Source: Rhabdophis nuchalis
Lineage: Eukaryota > Chordata > Lepidosauria > Squamata > Natricidae
Direction: 5' to 3'
DNA: 64,000 nucleotides
Assembly: GCA_039707465.1 (NCBI GenBank)
Contig: CM077648.1
Span: 16,261,119 to 16,325,118 of the forward strand
A program made the position numbers and the translations under genes. Shown here one piece after another: positions 42,636 through 53,992 of this stretch (the first letter of the stretch is position 1; the number at the start of each line of letters is the position of its first letter). The notes under the pieces were generated by a model, which was not told the DNA's origin, did not search any database, and saw only the letters and a program-made list of their open reading frames with translations.

Positions 42636-43316
42636 TTCTTTTCCTTGCAGTACAAAATGTAGAATCAGAACAATTGGCTTTTCTTCATTCCAGTCCCATA
42701 TCAACGCAAACATACAGTTTTTGTTGTTGATAATTTAATCCAGCACCGCATCTGGAGAAAATTAGATGTGTTTTCAAGATAAGAATGCTAGGCCAAATTA
42801 TCTGTTTTCTTAAGCTTGGTTGCACCTTTAATAATGAATCAAAGCCACTGCCCATATTTATACATTGAGGCTTGGGGGGGGGGGGGGATCTAAGAAATGA
42901 CATGAGAATGAATAGCAAATTTGCCTGAAATGGAATGGGAAGCAACTAGCATGTAATTAAAATTCATGGCTGTTCAATGTAGAAAGACGTGATGTTTTAT
43001 CCTTGGCAACATGCTGCCAGCATAATTAAAACACTAGATAGGGCTTGTAGCAGGGAGATAAAAATGAAACTATGTCCACTCACCTTTTACACAAAATACC
43101 TCCAATCAACTCTTGTTTTCTATGATCCTTGTTATTAGAGTGAATGTTTTGTTGGACATAAACTGGGTCATGTAAGTAAAATGTATTTAAAATACAGATG
43201 GAAGATGATTGGAGACATTTTCTTCTGTACGTATCCAGCTACATGGTGAATCTGAAGTTTTGACTTCAAATTCCTTTAAATGAACTGCTGTGAATATTTA
43301 TTCATATTAAAAGACC
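42636..43316. other. No recognised gene or repeat
   Basis: Contains a G-run at 42875-42889. The part at 42960-43100 is balanced, unique-looking and could be conserved noncoding DNA. Confidence 0.4.
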
Positions 43317-43324
43317 ATGTAAAG

Positions 43325-43445
43325 CAGGGGTCCCCAACCTTTGCAACTTTAAGTCTGAAGGACTTCAGCTCCCAGAATTCTCCAGCCAGCAAAGCTGGGA
43401 GCTGAAGTCCTTCAGACTTAAAGTTGCAAAGGTTGGGGACCCCTG
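43325..43445. mobile_element. Foldback hAT MITE, 121 bp
   Basis: caggggtccccaacctttgc…gcaaaggttggggacccctg, with a 14-bp shorter centre than its sisters. The duplication is ATGTAAAG / GTGTAAAA (43317-43324, 43446-43453), 6 of 8. Confidence 0.92.
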
Positions 43446-43690
43446 GTGTAAAAGACCCCATTGGGTCTGATAACTTGCCCTTCCTTGCATGAATGCAATT
43501 AGCTGAAAGTATGGTTAAAATTTCTGGTTATTATTTGCAGGTATGGAACATTGAAATACTTCTGAGTCCTGTGCTAGGGACATGTGACCATCCCCCACCC
43601 CTAGCATACTTCCAAATGTGGAGTAGGAAAATTAAATGGGGAGACCTTATTTGATAGCATACAGACTGCAGCCAATCAAATCCTTTGAAC

Positions 43691-44126
43691 TGTGGGAAGT
43701 TCAAAGCACCCACCCCTCTCCTAGAAGAATGAAATACCCTAGGAAATATTGAAAAAGCAGGATATTATATTTTCCTGGATAAGAAATGGGGAAACATGTT
43801 TTTAGGCAGGAAACAGAATCGCTCTTAATAGCCCCCACATTTGTCAATGACCTTCCCCCCGAAATTAGAACAACCACGGACCTTCGCTCCTTCCGACAGA
43901 AACTAAAAACACTTCTTCTGCTTGGCCGGCCTAGGGTAATTCAAATTGTTTAAATTGTTTTAGGGGTTTGTAGGGATAGTTTTAGTTTTATAGGGGTTTT
44001 AGCGCAGGGCCAGTTTAATTTGTTTTTAATCTTTGTACTCTGTCTTGTTTTAATTGTATTTTTAATTCCCTGTGCCCCGCCTCGAGTCCCTTCGGGAAGA
44101 GAGAGCGGGTTATAAATTAAAATTAC

Positions 44127-44211
<85 letters not shown>

Positions 44212-44290
44212 GGGCCATTAAAATGCCTGAGTCAGTCTATTCTACATAACAAAGATCCCCATCAGCTGCAGGGTGATGGGATTAAGGCAT
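43691..44290 (-). mobile_element. LTR of the tgttggaag family (5' part missing), split by an L2 end
   Basis: On plus it starts tgtgggaagttcaaagcacc. Then ctcctagaagaatgaaatac, gctcttaatagcccccacat, and after the L2, tgggccattaaaatgcctga. This is the reverse complement of the 3' half of 49066-49639. It fades out near 44290. Confidence 0.8.
43849..44211 (+). mobile_element. L2-like LINE 3' end inside the LTR, (ATT)n tail
   Basis: gaccttccccccgaaattag…cttccgacagaaactaaaaa codes the last part of the L2-like protein (DLPPEIRTTTDLRSFRQ). The 3' UTR has ccccgcctcgagtcccttcg and the tail is a long (ATT)n, 44126-44211. The LTR sequence is continuous on both sides (…gtcaatg / gggccatt…). Confidence 0.9.
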
Positions 44291-44450
44291 GATAGTATTA
44301 GCCCTTTACCCTTACAGAGAAAGAGAGAGGGAGGGAGGGAGGAAGAGAGAAAGAGATAATTCTAGAATTCTGTTATATTACTTCAGAAAACAACACCACC
44401 CAGAGACAAATCATAACCAATTTCATTGTAATTTTTACAATGACAATAAA

Positions 44451-44615
<165 letters not shown>

Positions 44616-44659
44616 CATAATTACAGGGGGAAATAATTTACCAGACAAAACTTTAGCCA

Positions 44660-45124
44660 GCAACTAGAAAATTCCAATCTGAATTTAAAATAAGTTAGTA
44701 TAAAGCCAATTAAATATAGGAGTAAAATTATAGCTTTCTTTGGTCAGACCTGTATGTTTCATCAAGGATCTCAAAGTTCAAGATAAAAGACAAATGTCCC
44801 CAGATGATAGAAGCTTATATATTAACACACCGATTCCAGTATATTTGAACACTTAGTTGACTGATGGAAAGGATGAAAGAATCTGCCGGGTCTGAAATAT
44901 ATTTGAAAATTATTTGACTTATAAGAGTGCTGCTGGGAATTAATCTGGAGATCGTTGAAGAAAAGTGGGGCCAACTCCCTTCTTCATTAATCTTGCGGTC
45001 ACCAAGCACTATTCAGCTCTGTTCAAATGTCATCCCTATCTACCTAAGGGCAATGGATACTATTTTGATTCTTGTCTCTGGGTTACATTTAATTTTTCTA
45101 AAAAATGTTTTTATGAAGCTAAAC
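44660..45124. other. No recognised gene or repeat
   Basis: Nothing supported. Confidence 0.5.
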
Positions 45125-45330
45125 AATTGCAAACCATAGAGTTTGGGCGGCATACAAATGAAGTGAAATTAATAATTAATTAATTATAAGAATTAATTGA
45201 TTATATGACTCCTCTTTTATTACTTTTATTGTTTTTATATGAGGTTTTATATTCTGCAAGCCGCCATGAGCTGCCACGTTCAAATAGGTGGCAATATAAA
45301 TTCCCTAAATAAATAAATAAATAAAAATAA
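45125..45330 (+). mobile_element. LINE/SINE 3'-tail fragments
   Basis: tttgggcggcatacaaatga (45141) and ctgcaagccgccatgagctg…ggtggcaatataaattccct followed by (AAATA)n (45308-45325). These are two 3' ends of the xGGCGGxATAxAAAT type common to squamate LINEs. The coding part is absent. Confidence 0.5.
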
Positions 45331-45760
45331 TAATACATAGAGGATTTATTGAAAATTCTAAATTAACTAAATGTTAGTTCAAAGTCTAAGAACTGAGCGG
45401 TCCTTTCAGCGCTCGGGTTCCCACATATTGTTGAGCCCGGATAGTTTAACCATAATTTCTTAAAAGAAACCATACTATTAGAAGTTTATACATCATGTGT
45501 AAGCCATACCATAAAGTAGTCAGCAAAACAAATCATGGTATGATTTTGTTAAAAGGAATGTCCTTCTGGGTTCGGCTCCAAGTGGGGAAAAAGACACTGG
45601 AGACATGGAGGCTGCTTGGAAAGATGGTTTAATGGTGGACAGGACCACATGGCTGGAGTCCTGAACAGAAAAGATGCTCACATGCTTCAATGTTGGTGGA
45701 CAGGAAGAGAAGGGTTGAGCAAGGGGCTTGCAGGGCTTTTTATCAACTGTTTGGCCCCAC

Positions 45761-45933
45761 CAGGGGTGGGTTTCTGCAGGTTCGCACCTACTCGCGAGAG
45801 CCGGTTGGTGAAATTTAGAGAACCGGTGAGAGGGGGTTCCACCGGCGTACCTGGAAGTAAATCTGGCCCACCGCTGCCAGTGACCCAACGGGAAGGAAAG
45901 GAAAGGAAGGAAAAAAGGAAGGAAGAAAGGAAA

Positions 45934-45991
<58 letters not shown>

Positions 45992-46324
45992 TCTCTAACC
46001 TGAATCTGACCCATCATCACTTTGTTTGCTGGTTGTCTTCTTCTCTTTCTCAACATTAGAAGCTTTTCCAAAGAACTAGAATTTCACTTGTGTGTCCAGA
46101 GTAGCATAATTTGAACCTGATTGTTTGTTTGTCTAGTGAAAATCATTTCATTTATCATCACAATTGAGTCCAAAATTTTGGTTGCTAAGAAAGAGCGTTG
46201 TTAAATGAGTTTCACCACATTTTAAAAGGTGGCCACTCCCACCTGTCACATGACTGCCAAGCCATGCCCACAAAATAGGCCATACCTACAGAGTAGGTTC
46301 TAAAAAATTTGAAACCAACCCCTG
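45761..46324. mobile_element. hAT MITE (cagtggtgggttt family, reverse) with (GAAA)n, in the LTR
   Basis: Starts caggggtgggtttctgcagg and ends tttgaaaccaacccctg. A perfect duplication GGCCCCAC lies at 45753-45760 and 46325-46332. The array (GAAA)n is at about 45935-45989. Next to it, 45990-46140 is extra DNA not found in the sister copies. Reverse orientation relative to 16394. Confidence 0.95.
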
Positions 46325-46431
46325 GGCCCCACCTATCTGTTTTTTGTTCCTGTGTAAGAACTGTACTCTGATTGGTTGCCAGGCTCCCATGGGCTGAGTC
46401 AAGGTTTGGTAAGGCCAGTCATACCTTAATC

Positions 46432-46566
46432 CAGGGGTGTCCAAACTTGGGAACTTTAAGACTTGTGGACTTCAACTCCCAGAATTCCCCAGCCAGCCAT
46501 GCTGGCTGGGGAATTCTGGGAGTTGAAGTCCACAAGTCTTAAAGTTCCCAAGTTTGGACACCCCTG
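46432..46566. mobile_element. Foldback hAT MITE, 135 bp, in the LTR
   Basis: caggggtgtccaaacttggg…cagccagccatgctggctgg…agtttggacacccctg. A perfect duplication CCTTAATC lies at 46424-46431 and 46567-46574. A variant subfamily of the foldback group (tgtcc in place of tcccc). Confidence 0.95.
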
Positions 46567-46795
46567 CCTTAATCCCATGATTCTGGAGCTGAAGGGGAGA
46601 TGTCTTTCTTATGTAAAGAGACTAGCTCAGGCCTTAATGGCCCATTTACAGAGGGGGTGGGGGAAGGAGGCTGCAGGAGACAAAACATGTTTCTTCCTTT
46701 TCACATCCAGGGAAATGTAATATTCTGCCTTTTCAACATTTCCTAGGATATTTCATTTTTCTAGGAGAGGGATGGGTGATAACTTTCCACAGTTT

Positions 46796-48007
46796 AACAT
46801 GATATGTGAAATGGCTCAGGATCACCTTTTTGAATAATTCATTTCTTCTTAACGTATGGCTGATTTTAGAGGACACATATAGAATGGAGTAGAATGAAAC
46901 AAAGAAGAAAAATTGAGTGAGTATATTTATGGAGGGTTTCATAAATCAGTTTATATTTTATGTATCCTCAATTTAACCTGCTTGTTCAACCTCAGAGGTA
47001 TTTCTTCTTCAGGTATTGTAGTAGACCTGAAATCCAGACAAACATCTATATAGTTTGTGTTTTATGTTGAACTAGCTGGATACCCATGCTTCACGACGAA
47101 ACCATGTGATCGGGCAATGCAGAAGAAATTGACTCAGTGGTGATCAGTGATTGAAACACATAAGGGAAAATCGCTCCCACCGCCTTGAGTCCAGAAGCAG
47201 TTCTATAGGTGGAAGGCGAAGACATTTTGGTGAGGTACCGATGTTTAGTACTGTAAGGAGCCCCAGACCGCTCCTGACTGAAGGTGTGGAACATCTGCCA
47301 TTTTGAACTGAGATAACGGAATGTGAGGCAACTGGCAGTTGGAACAGAGTTCTTTTCAGGTGGGGAGGGGAAGTAGAACTCCTTAATATCAGAGTGTGTT
47401 AATTACTGTATAAAGAATACTAATGATCTGATGGTCATTTCAAAAAATTCTTTTTTCATGAGTACCTAGAAGCCAAGGGGAACATACATGCCACATTTCA
47501 AGTTTGTAGGCTTTACTGTTCTGGAGATTTGGTGATGAGTGAGTGGTATTTGCCTTTCATATATACTGTATAATATAGATAGATGTAGAAAGGAAAAGTG
47601 CCCAAATTAAATATGCAGATAGCCAGATCAATAGCTAAACATCTTTAGTTCTGTTTATCTCCCTTAACCTGGATCAGAAACTGAGAAGAGACAAGGAAAG
47701 AACATGGTCTGCCTTGTTCCTTTACAAGGCTGTTAAAGTCACAAATCATCATCTAAAACTCACACGTGCATAGAATCATGGCACAAGCATACCTTAGTAC
47801 ATTTTTAATAAAACCTTCTCCAGGAGAAGGTTTCCATCTCCTCTTCCTCCCAGGAATGGAAACCAAATGAAATCGGTTTAAGTTGTCCTTAACTGTATTG
47901 GGGTTAAATAGTGTTCTTTTTTCTCCTGATCCAACATTACCCAAAACCAACTTTAAGGAGTAGAAAATGTGTTATGCTTTGCTGGCTTGTTTCTAGAAGG
48001 AAACAAG
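46796..48007. other. No gene; an unassigned repeat-like stretch at about 47070-47580
   Basis: ttgaactagctggatacccatgc-type text (47072-47092), gccacatttcaagtttgtag and gatttggtgatgagtgagtg look like the ends of a decayed element that I cannot name. The rest is unique-looking. Confidence 0.35.
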
Positions 48008-48235
48008 ATTTTTTTTCTTCCTTTCTATTGTGTCCGATTCTCGGAGATTGCTTGGAAAAGTCCCTGCAGTTTTCATAGCAAAGTTTTTTGGGAAGTGGCT
48101 TATCATCGCTTCTTTCCTTTGACTGAGAGAAAGTGACTAGGTCAAGGTCACCCAGCTGGCTTCTTGCCTAAGGCGGGACTAAAACACAGAGTCTCGTCCC
48201 ACAGGTGCTTTTTCATGAAGCAATTGGACTTTCTT
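48008..48235 (-). mobile_element. tRNA-derived SINE (third type)
   Basis: On minus: ttttagtcccgccttaggca, agccagctgggtgaccttga, cctagtcactttctctcag, gccacttcccaaaaaacttt, ccgagaatcggacacaatag. The gcccgccttaggca head joins it to the Sauria-type head, but the body differs. Family name unknown to me. Confidence 0.6.
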
Positions 48236-48486
48236 TGTTTTTTCTTTGCTTCTTATCTGAAGTTCTGGATTGAAAAAAGGCAAGAAAATCCATGCTGATA
48301 GTCCTCAGCCAATTGAAGAATAGATGATTAGTATTTCAGCTGGGGGTGGGGGAGGGTATAGTTTGAGGAACCCTCAGCAAGCTTGTGTCCGCGTGTTACT
48401 CAAACGCTTGAGATAATCCTCTTGTAGGAAACGGAAAACATTTTTCTAACTACAACAAAACCCCAAGACAGCATGTTTTGTTGGTT

Positions 48487-48819
48487 TTAGAATAGAATAG
48501 AATAACAGAGTTGGGACCTTGGAGGTCTTCTAGTCCAACCCCCTGCTTAGGCAGGAAACCCTACACCACTTCAGACAAATGGTTATCCAACATCTTCTTA
48601 AAGACTTCCAGTGTTGGAGCATTCACAACTTCTGGATGGCAAGTTGTTCCACTGATTAATTGTTCTAACTATCTGGAAATTTCTCCTCAGTTCTAAGTTG
48701 CTTCTCTCCTTGATTAGTTTCCACCCATTGCTTCTTGTTCTGCCCTCAGGTGCTTTGGAGAATAGCTTGACTCCCTCTTCTTTGTGGCAACCCCTGAGAT
48801 ACTGGAACACTGCTGTCAT
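48487..48819 (-). mobile_element. CR1 LINE 3' end with (AATAG)n tail
   Basis: (AGAAT)n at 48489-48503 then aacagagttgggaccttgga. Minus-strand frame 48819-48598: MTAVFQYLRGCHKEEGVKLF…NQWNNLPS, then a frameshift. The tail pentamer AATAG is the one reported for snake CR1 seeding. Confidence 0.92.
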
Positions 48820-49065
48820 GTATTTTACCTTTTTATGATAGTTTCAGTAGATTACATTCAGAAAGCTTTGGATGTGTCTAGCTTGTATTGTCTTGGGGGG
48901 AAAAAACCTTTTTGATTATTTTTATATAACTTGGTTTAACCTGGTAGTTGTGAGAAATGTAAACAGAACTCAGTTTTTTGGCAGTGGTCAGGGGCTCTTC
49001 AGCTGCTTGTCAAGGTGAAGCTGCGAACTCAGCTTCCCGTTCTGTCTGAGTTTTGCACACTCAGC

Positions 49066-49639
49066 TGTTGGAAGAAATGTCCTTCTGGGTTCAGTTCCAA
49101 GTGGGGAAAAAGACACTCGAATCATGGAGGCTGCTTGGAAAGATGGTTTAATGGTGGACAGGATCACATTGCTTGAGCTCCTGAACAGAAAAGGGGAATC
49201 ACCTGCTTCCAGATGTTGGGTGAAGAAGAAAAGAGAACAAGATGCTGAAAGTTCCTAGCTTTATACTCTCTGTTCGGCCCCTGTTTCCTGTTCCCGTGTA
49301 AGAAATGTATTCTGATTGGTTGTCAGACTCCCATGGGGGCCATGCAGGGGCAACTCTCTAGGCTGTGTTTTGAGTCCAAGTTTGGTTGAGTTCCCAGAGG
49401 CCACGTGGTGAATTTCTGTAGAAAGGCTAATCCTACCTTTCCTATGTAGAGTAAACTAGCTAAGGGCCCCTAATGGCCCATTGAGAAAGGTGGGGGCTAT
49501 TAAGAGCGAGTCTGTTCCCTGCCTAAAAACATGTTTCTCCATTTCTGAATTAGGGAAATATAATATTCTGCCTTTTCAATATTTCCCAGGATATTTCATT
49601 TTTCTAGGAGAAGGGTGGGTGCTATGCTAACCTCCTACA
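49066..49639 (+). mobile_element. Solo LTR of the tgttggaag family, 574 bp
   Basis: Starts tgttggaagaaatgtccttc and ends ctaacctcctaca. A perfect 4-bp duplication CAGC lies at 49062-49065 and 49640-49643. CCAAT-like tgattggt near 49312; tttatactctc near 49260. The best-preserved copy of the family in the window. Confidence 0.93.
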
Positions 49640-49771
49640 CAGCCTTGTCTGGAGAGCTCTACTGACATTTACTTGCCTGTAAGTTTAACTGTAATGTTTC
49701 ACTAAGTGCTCACCAAAAGCTATCTTCATCCAGGCAACCCAAAGACAAAACCCAAGCGCAAAACAACACCC

Positions 49772-49860
49772 ATTCTTTCCAATCAGCCTCCAGCCTCCAT
49801 TTTATTTCTAGCATCTTTCTCCCAGCTTGGAATTGAACCAGATGGATTTTCCTTTTAACA
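49772..49860 (-). mobile_element. LTR 5'-end fragment (tgttggaag family)
   Basis: On minus: ccatctggttcaattccaag, ctgggagaaagatgctagaa, ggaggctgattgg. Diverged, close to the version at 25530-25640. The other end is lost. Confidence 0.65.
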
Positions 49861-50285
49861 CATGGAAACTGGGAAAAAATTTAAGGGGACACGTGTGCCT
49901 GTGGCCCCAACATCTGTGAAGCTGTGATGTATTTAGGAGAATGACTCAAGAGGACTTGATTCTTGTACGTTGCAGAGAAACAAGCGCTTCTCCCTCCTGC
50001 TTTCCACGTGGGAGAAATAACCTCATGATTCATCTCCAGGAGTCTGTTAAATGAGTGGTATTGCATAAAGGGGGTGGAAATAGGGAAGAGACATGTCAGC
50101 ATACAATGGCAAGCCACTGGCAGTAAAATATGACCCTCTTTTTTTCTATTTTAAAGCTTAGGAAAGTCTTAAAAATGTGAAGAATATTGTCCACTGCAAA
50201 AATGCCGATTCATCCTTATAATAAGGCATTGTATTGCGCATTCCATGGAGCTGAAAAATGAGATGTAAGGAAAATATGTAACCCA
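49861..50285. other. No recognised gene or repeat
   Basis: Nothing supported. Confidence 0.5.
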
Positions 50286-50372
50286 TGTTGGAAGAAATGT
50301 CCATCTGGGTTCAGTTCCAAGTGGGGGAAAAGACACTGGATTCATGGAGACTGATTGAAAAGATGATTTTTT
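50286..50372 (+). mobile_element. LTR 5'-end fragment (tgttggaag family)
   Basis: tgttggaagaaatgtccatc, gttcagttccaagtggggg and gagactgattgaaaagatga, then the LTR stops. Confidence 0.8.
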
Positions 50373-50377
50373 TCCAT

Positions 50378-50454
50378 CAATCATTGCCTCGCATGCCCTG
50401 ACAAATGGCTCCGCGTGCCGCCTGTGGCACGCGTGCCATAGGCTCGCCATTACT
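50378..50454. mobile_element. hAT right-end fragment (gatggcgaacc family)
   Basis: cctcgcatgccctgacaaat, ccgcctgtggcacgcgtgcc and ataggctcgccattactg match the right end of 36390-36766. Confidence 0.75.
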
Positions 50455-50486
50455 GGTCTAAACTGTCAAACTCAAGGCCTGGGGCC

Positions 50487-51476
50487 CCCAACGATGCCGT
50501 AGCGGTGATGTGTCAGTGCCTGGAAGCCGTGCGGGCCTAGATGGGAAGTAACAGACTCAGACTCAACCCGTCTAAGACCGAGTGGCTGTGGTTTCCGGCA
50601 TCCCGGTACAACCAGTTGACTCCATCACTGGCCATAGGGGACGATCACCTTACCCCTGTGGATGGGGCACGCAACTTGGGCGTCCTCCTTGATGCCCGGC
50701 TGTCCATGGAAGATCAAGTGACAGCCGTGGCCAGGAGGGCGTTTTACCAGGTTCGCCTGGTCCGCCAGTTGCGTCCCCTATTGGATTGGGGTGCCCTTTG
50801 CACAGTCACTCATGCCCTCGTGACATCCCGGCTGGACTATTGCAACTCTCTCTACATGGGGCTCCCCTTGAGGTGCACCCGAAGGCTTCAGCTAGTCCAG
50901 AATGCAGCCGCGCGGGCAGTTATGGGAGCCTCTAGGTTCTCCCATGTAACACCGCTCCTGCGCGAGCTGCACTGGCTGCCTGTCGTCTTTCGGGTGCGCT
51001 TCAAGGTGTTAGTTACCATCTTTAAAGCGCTCCATGGCACGGGACCTAGCTATCTGCGGGATCGCATTCTGCCTCATACATCCCTGCGACCGATTCGCTC
51101 CCACAGAGAGGGACTTCTCCGGGTGCCGTCCACTAGGCTGTGCCAGCGGGCGACGTCCAGGGGAAGGGCCTTCTCTGTGGCGGGCCCGACCCTCTGGAAC
51201 GACCTTCCCCCCGAAATCAGAACGACCACTGACCTTCGCTCCTTCCGACAGCTTTTAAAAACTCATTTCTTCCGTTTGGCTGGCCTAGGGTAATTTTAAT
51301 TAATTTATAGTGGGTAAAGGGGTTTTAGGGACAGTTTTTAGTTTTTATAGATGTTTTTAGCGCAGGATATGTTTAATTGTGTTTTTTAAATTTTGTACTC
51401 TGTGTTTATTGTTTTTTAATTCTCCTGTGCCCCGCCTCGAGTCCCTCTGGGGAGAGAGAGCGGGTTAGAAATAAAA

Positions 51477-51566
<90 letters not shown>
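50487..51566 (+). mobile_element. L2-like LINE 3' end with (ATT)n tail
   Basis: 5'-truncated after the RT palm. The 3' UTR has ccccgcctcgagtccctctg and gagagcgggttagaaataaa, then an (ATT)n tail at 51479-51566. Closely related to the copy at 43849. Confidence 0.95.
50490..51293 (+). pseudogene. L2-like ORF2 C-terminal remnant with one stop
   Basis: Reads ...CLEAVRA-stop-MGSNRLRLNPSKTEWLW. The TAG at 50538-50540 replaces the TGG codon seen at the same place in 29343-30677. After it, 250 codons are open: ARNLGVLLDA, LVTSRLDYCNSLY, LLRELHWLPV, LWNDLPPEI, RLAGLG. RT motifs A-C are absent because of 5' truncation. Confidence 0.92.
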
Positions 51567-51868
51567 CTGGCCCACAGGGTGCTTAGATCCAGCCCACAGG
51601 GCTGCCCTGGAAACAGTGAAGGATCAGCCTGCAGTGCCTCTGCCAGCGAAAATGGAGCTCATGAGGGCCCTCCCAAGCTCCGTTTTCATTGGTAGAGGGC
51701 TACAGGAGGCCATTGCAGCTGAAAACGGAAGGTTGGCAGAGCACTCGGGCCACCACATGCGCCTCCCCGACATGAGTGACATCATGCTGGCCACGCCCCC
51801 TGCCCCACAAGGTCAAACACAACCATGATGTGGCCTTCAATGAAATCAAGTTTGGCTCCCTGATTAAA

Positions 51869-52533
51869 CCTATTCCTGTTCATTAAGTATCTCTTGAAAA
51901 TGATATCAAACTACTATCTACAGTATAACATAGCCACACCAGCTCTTTGGAAAGTTGGCAGCCTTCACTAGAAACATTTGTCCTCTGTCTGGTGGGAACT
52001 AAGTCATTATGATCTAATTATCAAAAAATCCTCAAGGCAGGGCTGAACTGTTGACCGTTTCCTCGTTCAGATTAATCCTAGAGAAAATGTCTGGGTTGAA
52101 AGGCAAATGCCATTTTGTTAGTTTCTGGATTAATTTGGTCTCTCATCAGTGAATTTCATCACTGTTGACCTTAAAAGCCAGAATTTGCACTTATATCCAG
52201 TTTCTAGCAAAGATTGGTCAATTTATTCAATAAAGCAGCAGCCAACATTCTAAAAGGACGATTGTCTATGTAAGAGGCTAGATCTCCCATCCAAAACAGT
52301 CAAACTATAGATGCCACATTGTATGTGCATGCATGACTAGAATAGAAACCACAGCATGTGAAGAAGTGGCTTATCTTTGTTACTACGTCTCTGTTGGTAA
52401 AGTCTGGATCACTGCAACTAATGAATGAGTTGGCTTGCAAAAATTATAGCCTGAAGTCTGGAATGCAGTCATTGCAAGTCAGAGGTCAGAGATACAATTA
52501 AATCCTGTGGAGATTGCTAGCTAAGTCTAAACT
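51869..52533. other. No recognised gene or repeat
   Basis: Nothing supported. Confidence 0.5.
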
Positions 52534-52541
52534 ATCTATAC

Positions 52542-52771
52542 CAGGGGTGTCAAATTCAATTTCATTGAGGGCCAAATCAGGGCTGTTGTTGACCTCAGGG
52601 AGCCGTGTGGGTGTGGCTGACCAGTGGGGTGTGGCCAACTTGATGCCACTTCTCAAACTGCTGGCCCAATCTTTTCCCTTTGTATTGGGTAGACCAGGAC
52701 TGCCCTGTGGGCCAGATCCAATCACATTGCAGGCCAGAATCGGCCTGCAGGCCTTGAGTTTGACACCCCTG
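52542..52771. mobile_element. hAT MITE (tgtcaaa family), 230 bp
   Basis: Starts caggggtgtcaaattcaatt and ends ggccttgagtttgacacccctg-type TIR. A perfect 8-bp duplication ATCTATAC lies at 52534-52541 and 52772-52779. Non-coding. Confidence 0.95.
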
Positions 52772-52779
52772 ATCTATAC

Positions 52780-53160
52780 TGTATTTAAAAACAGGTCTCC
52801 TCCTTTATAATTTTCTTCTGAAGAACTGGATTGTTGGCGTTTGGAATATTAGAAGATCCCAGAAACATTGGCTTTAAAAGGCCTCATATCCTAGTAACTA
52901 ATGCTGGAAATAATGAGTTGGATTATGCATTCATTATGCTGATCAATTATGGTTTGCTATTGGTTTCTATTAATACAGCTTAATAATGGTTCAGTCCCAG
53001 CCAGTTCAGATCTTTACTCTTAAATGTTAAATATTCCAGTTTAGTGATGCCTATAGACTAAATGATATTTAAGATTAGGATAGGTAGACAAATCCACCTT
53101 TTTTTTCTTAATTCCAGTTTTAGAAACATTAAAAGTATTTATAGAGATCAACACGGCATA
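52780..53160. other. No recognised gene or repeat
   Basis: Nothing supported. Confidence 0.5.
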
Positions 53161-53412
53161 TAAGGGACGTGGTGGCTCATGGCTAAGACACTGAGCTTGT
53201 CGATCAGAAAGGTTGGCAATTCAGCGGTTCGAATCCCCAGTATTGCACAACAGAGTGAGCTCCTGTTACTTATCCCAGCTTCTGCCAACCTAGCAGTTCA
53301 AAAGCACGTAAGAATTCAAGTAGAAAAAATAGGGACCACCTTTGGTGGGAAGGTAACAGCACTCGGGAACGACTAACACATATGTGTGAGGGAAACCTTT
53401 ACCTTTACCTTT
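53161..53412 (+). mobile_element. tRNA-derived SINE (same family as 2726-3079)
   Basis: gggacgtggtggctcatggc, acactgagcttgtcgatcag, gcggttcgaatccccag (B box), cccagcttctgccaacctag, gaaacctttacctttacctt. The middle is deleted (cagcactcgggaacgactaa). No clear target duplication. Confidence 0.88.
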
Positions 53413-53694
53413 AGAATTAAATCTTTATTGTTTTGTATTTATTCAATGTAGAAAGAATACTCATCAGAGTTCATGGCTAGAACATTTAAATAATAAATAT
53501 CAAGTAGGGGATAGTGTTGGGGAGTGCAGTTGTAAAAAAAATAGCTATTTTTTATTACATTGTTGTAAAACATATATAATACATTAAATATATATATTCA
53601 TTCAACACAACAGTAAGAGTTGTGGTGGTCCAGTGATTAGAATGCAGTATTGCGGGCTAACTCTGCCCACTGCCAGGAGTTTATACAATAATAC

Positions 53695-53956
53695 TACAAT
53701 AGCAGAGTTGGAAGGGACCTTGGAGGTCATCTAGTCTAACTCCCTGCCTAGGCAGGAAACCCATACCATTTCAAACAAATGGCTATCCAACATATTCTTG
53801 AAGACTTGCAATGTTGGGGCATTCACAACTTCTGGAGACAAGCTGTTCCACTGCTTATTGTTCTAACTGTCAGGAAATTTCTCCTCAGTTCTAAGTTGCT
53901 TCTCTCCTTGATTTGTTTCGACCCATTGCTTTTTATTTATTTATTTATTTATTGAC

Positions 53957-53992
<36 letters not shown>

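Larger units (their letters stand above)
45547..46791 (+). mobile_element. LTR of the tgttggaag family, split by two hAT MITEs
   Basis: tgttaaaaggaatgtccttc to 45760; then 46325-46431 (ggccccacctatctg, ctctgattggttgccaggct); then 46567 to ataactttccaca. Aligns with 49066-49639 when both MITEs are removed. Flanks attt / gttt match 3 of 4. Solo LTR; no genes. Confidence 0.88.
50461..51868. mobile_element. hAT element (tgtcaaa family) split by an L2-like LINE
   Basis: The left piece is tgtcaaactcaaggcctggg up to about 50486. The right piece (51567-51868) is tctggcccacagggtgctta…gccttcaatgaaatcaagtt…ctccctg. The family matches 52542-52771 at the ends. No clear duplication. The L2-like element sits between. 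Confidence 0.7.

Noticed and set aside
51377..51586. Polyleucine ORF
   Set aside because: (ATT)n tail of the L2-like LINE at 51479-51566.
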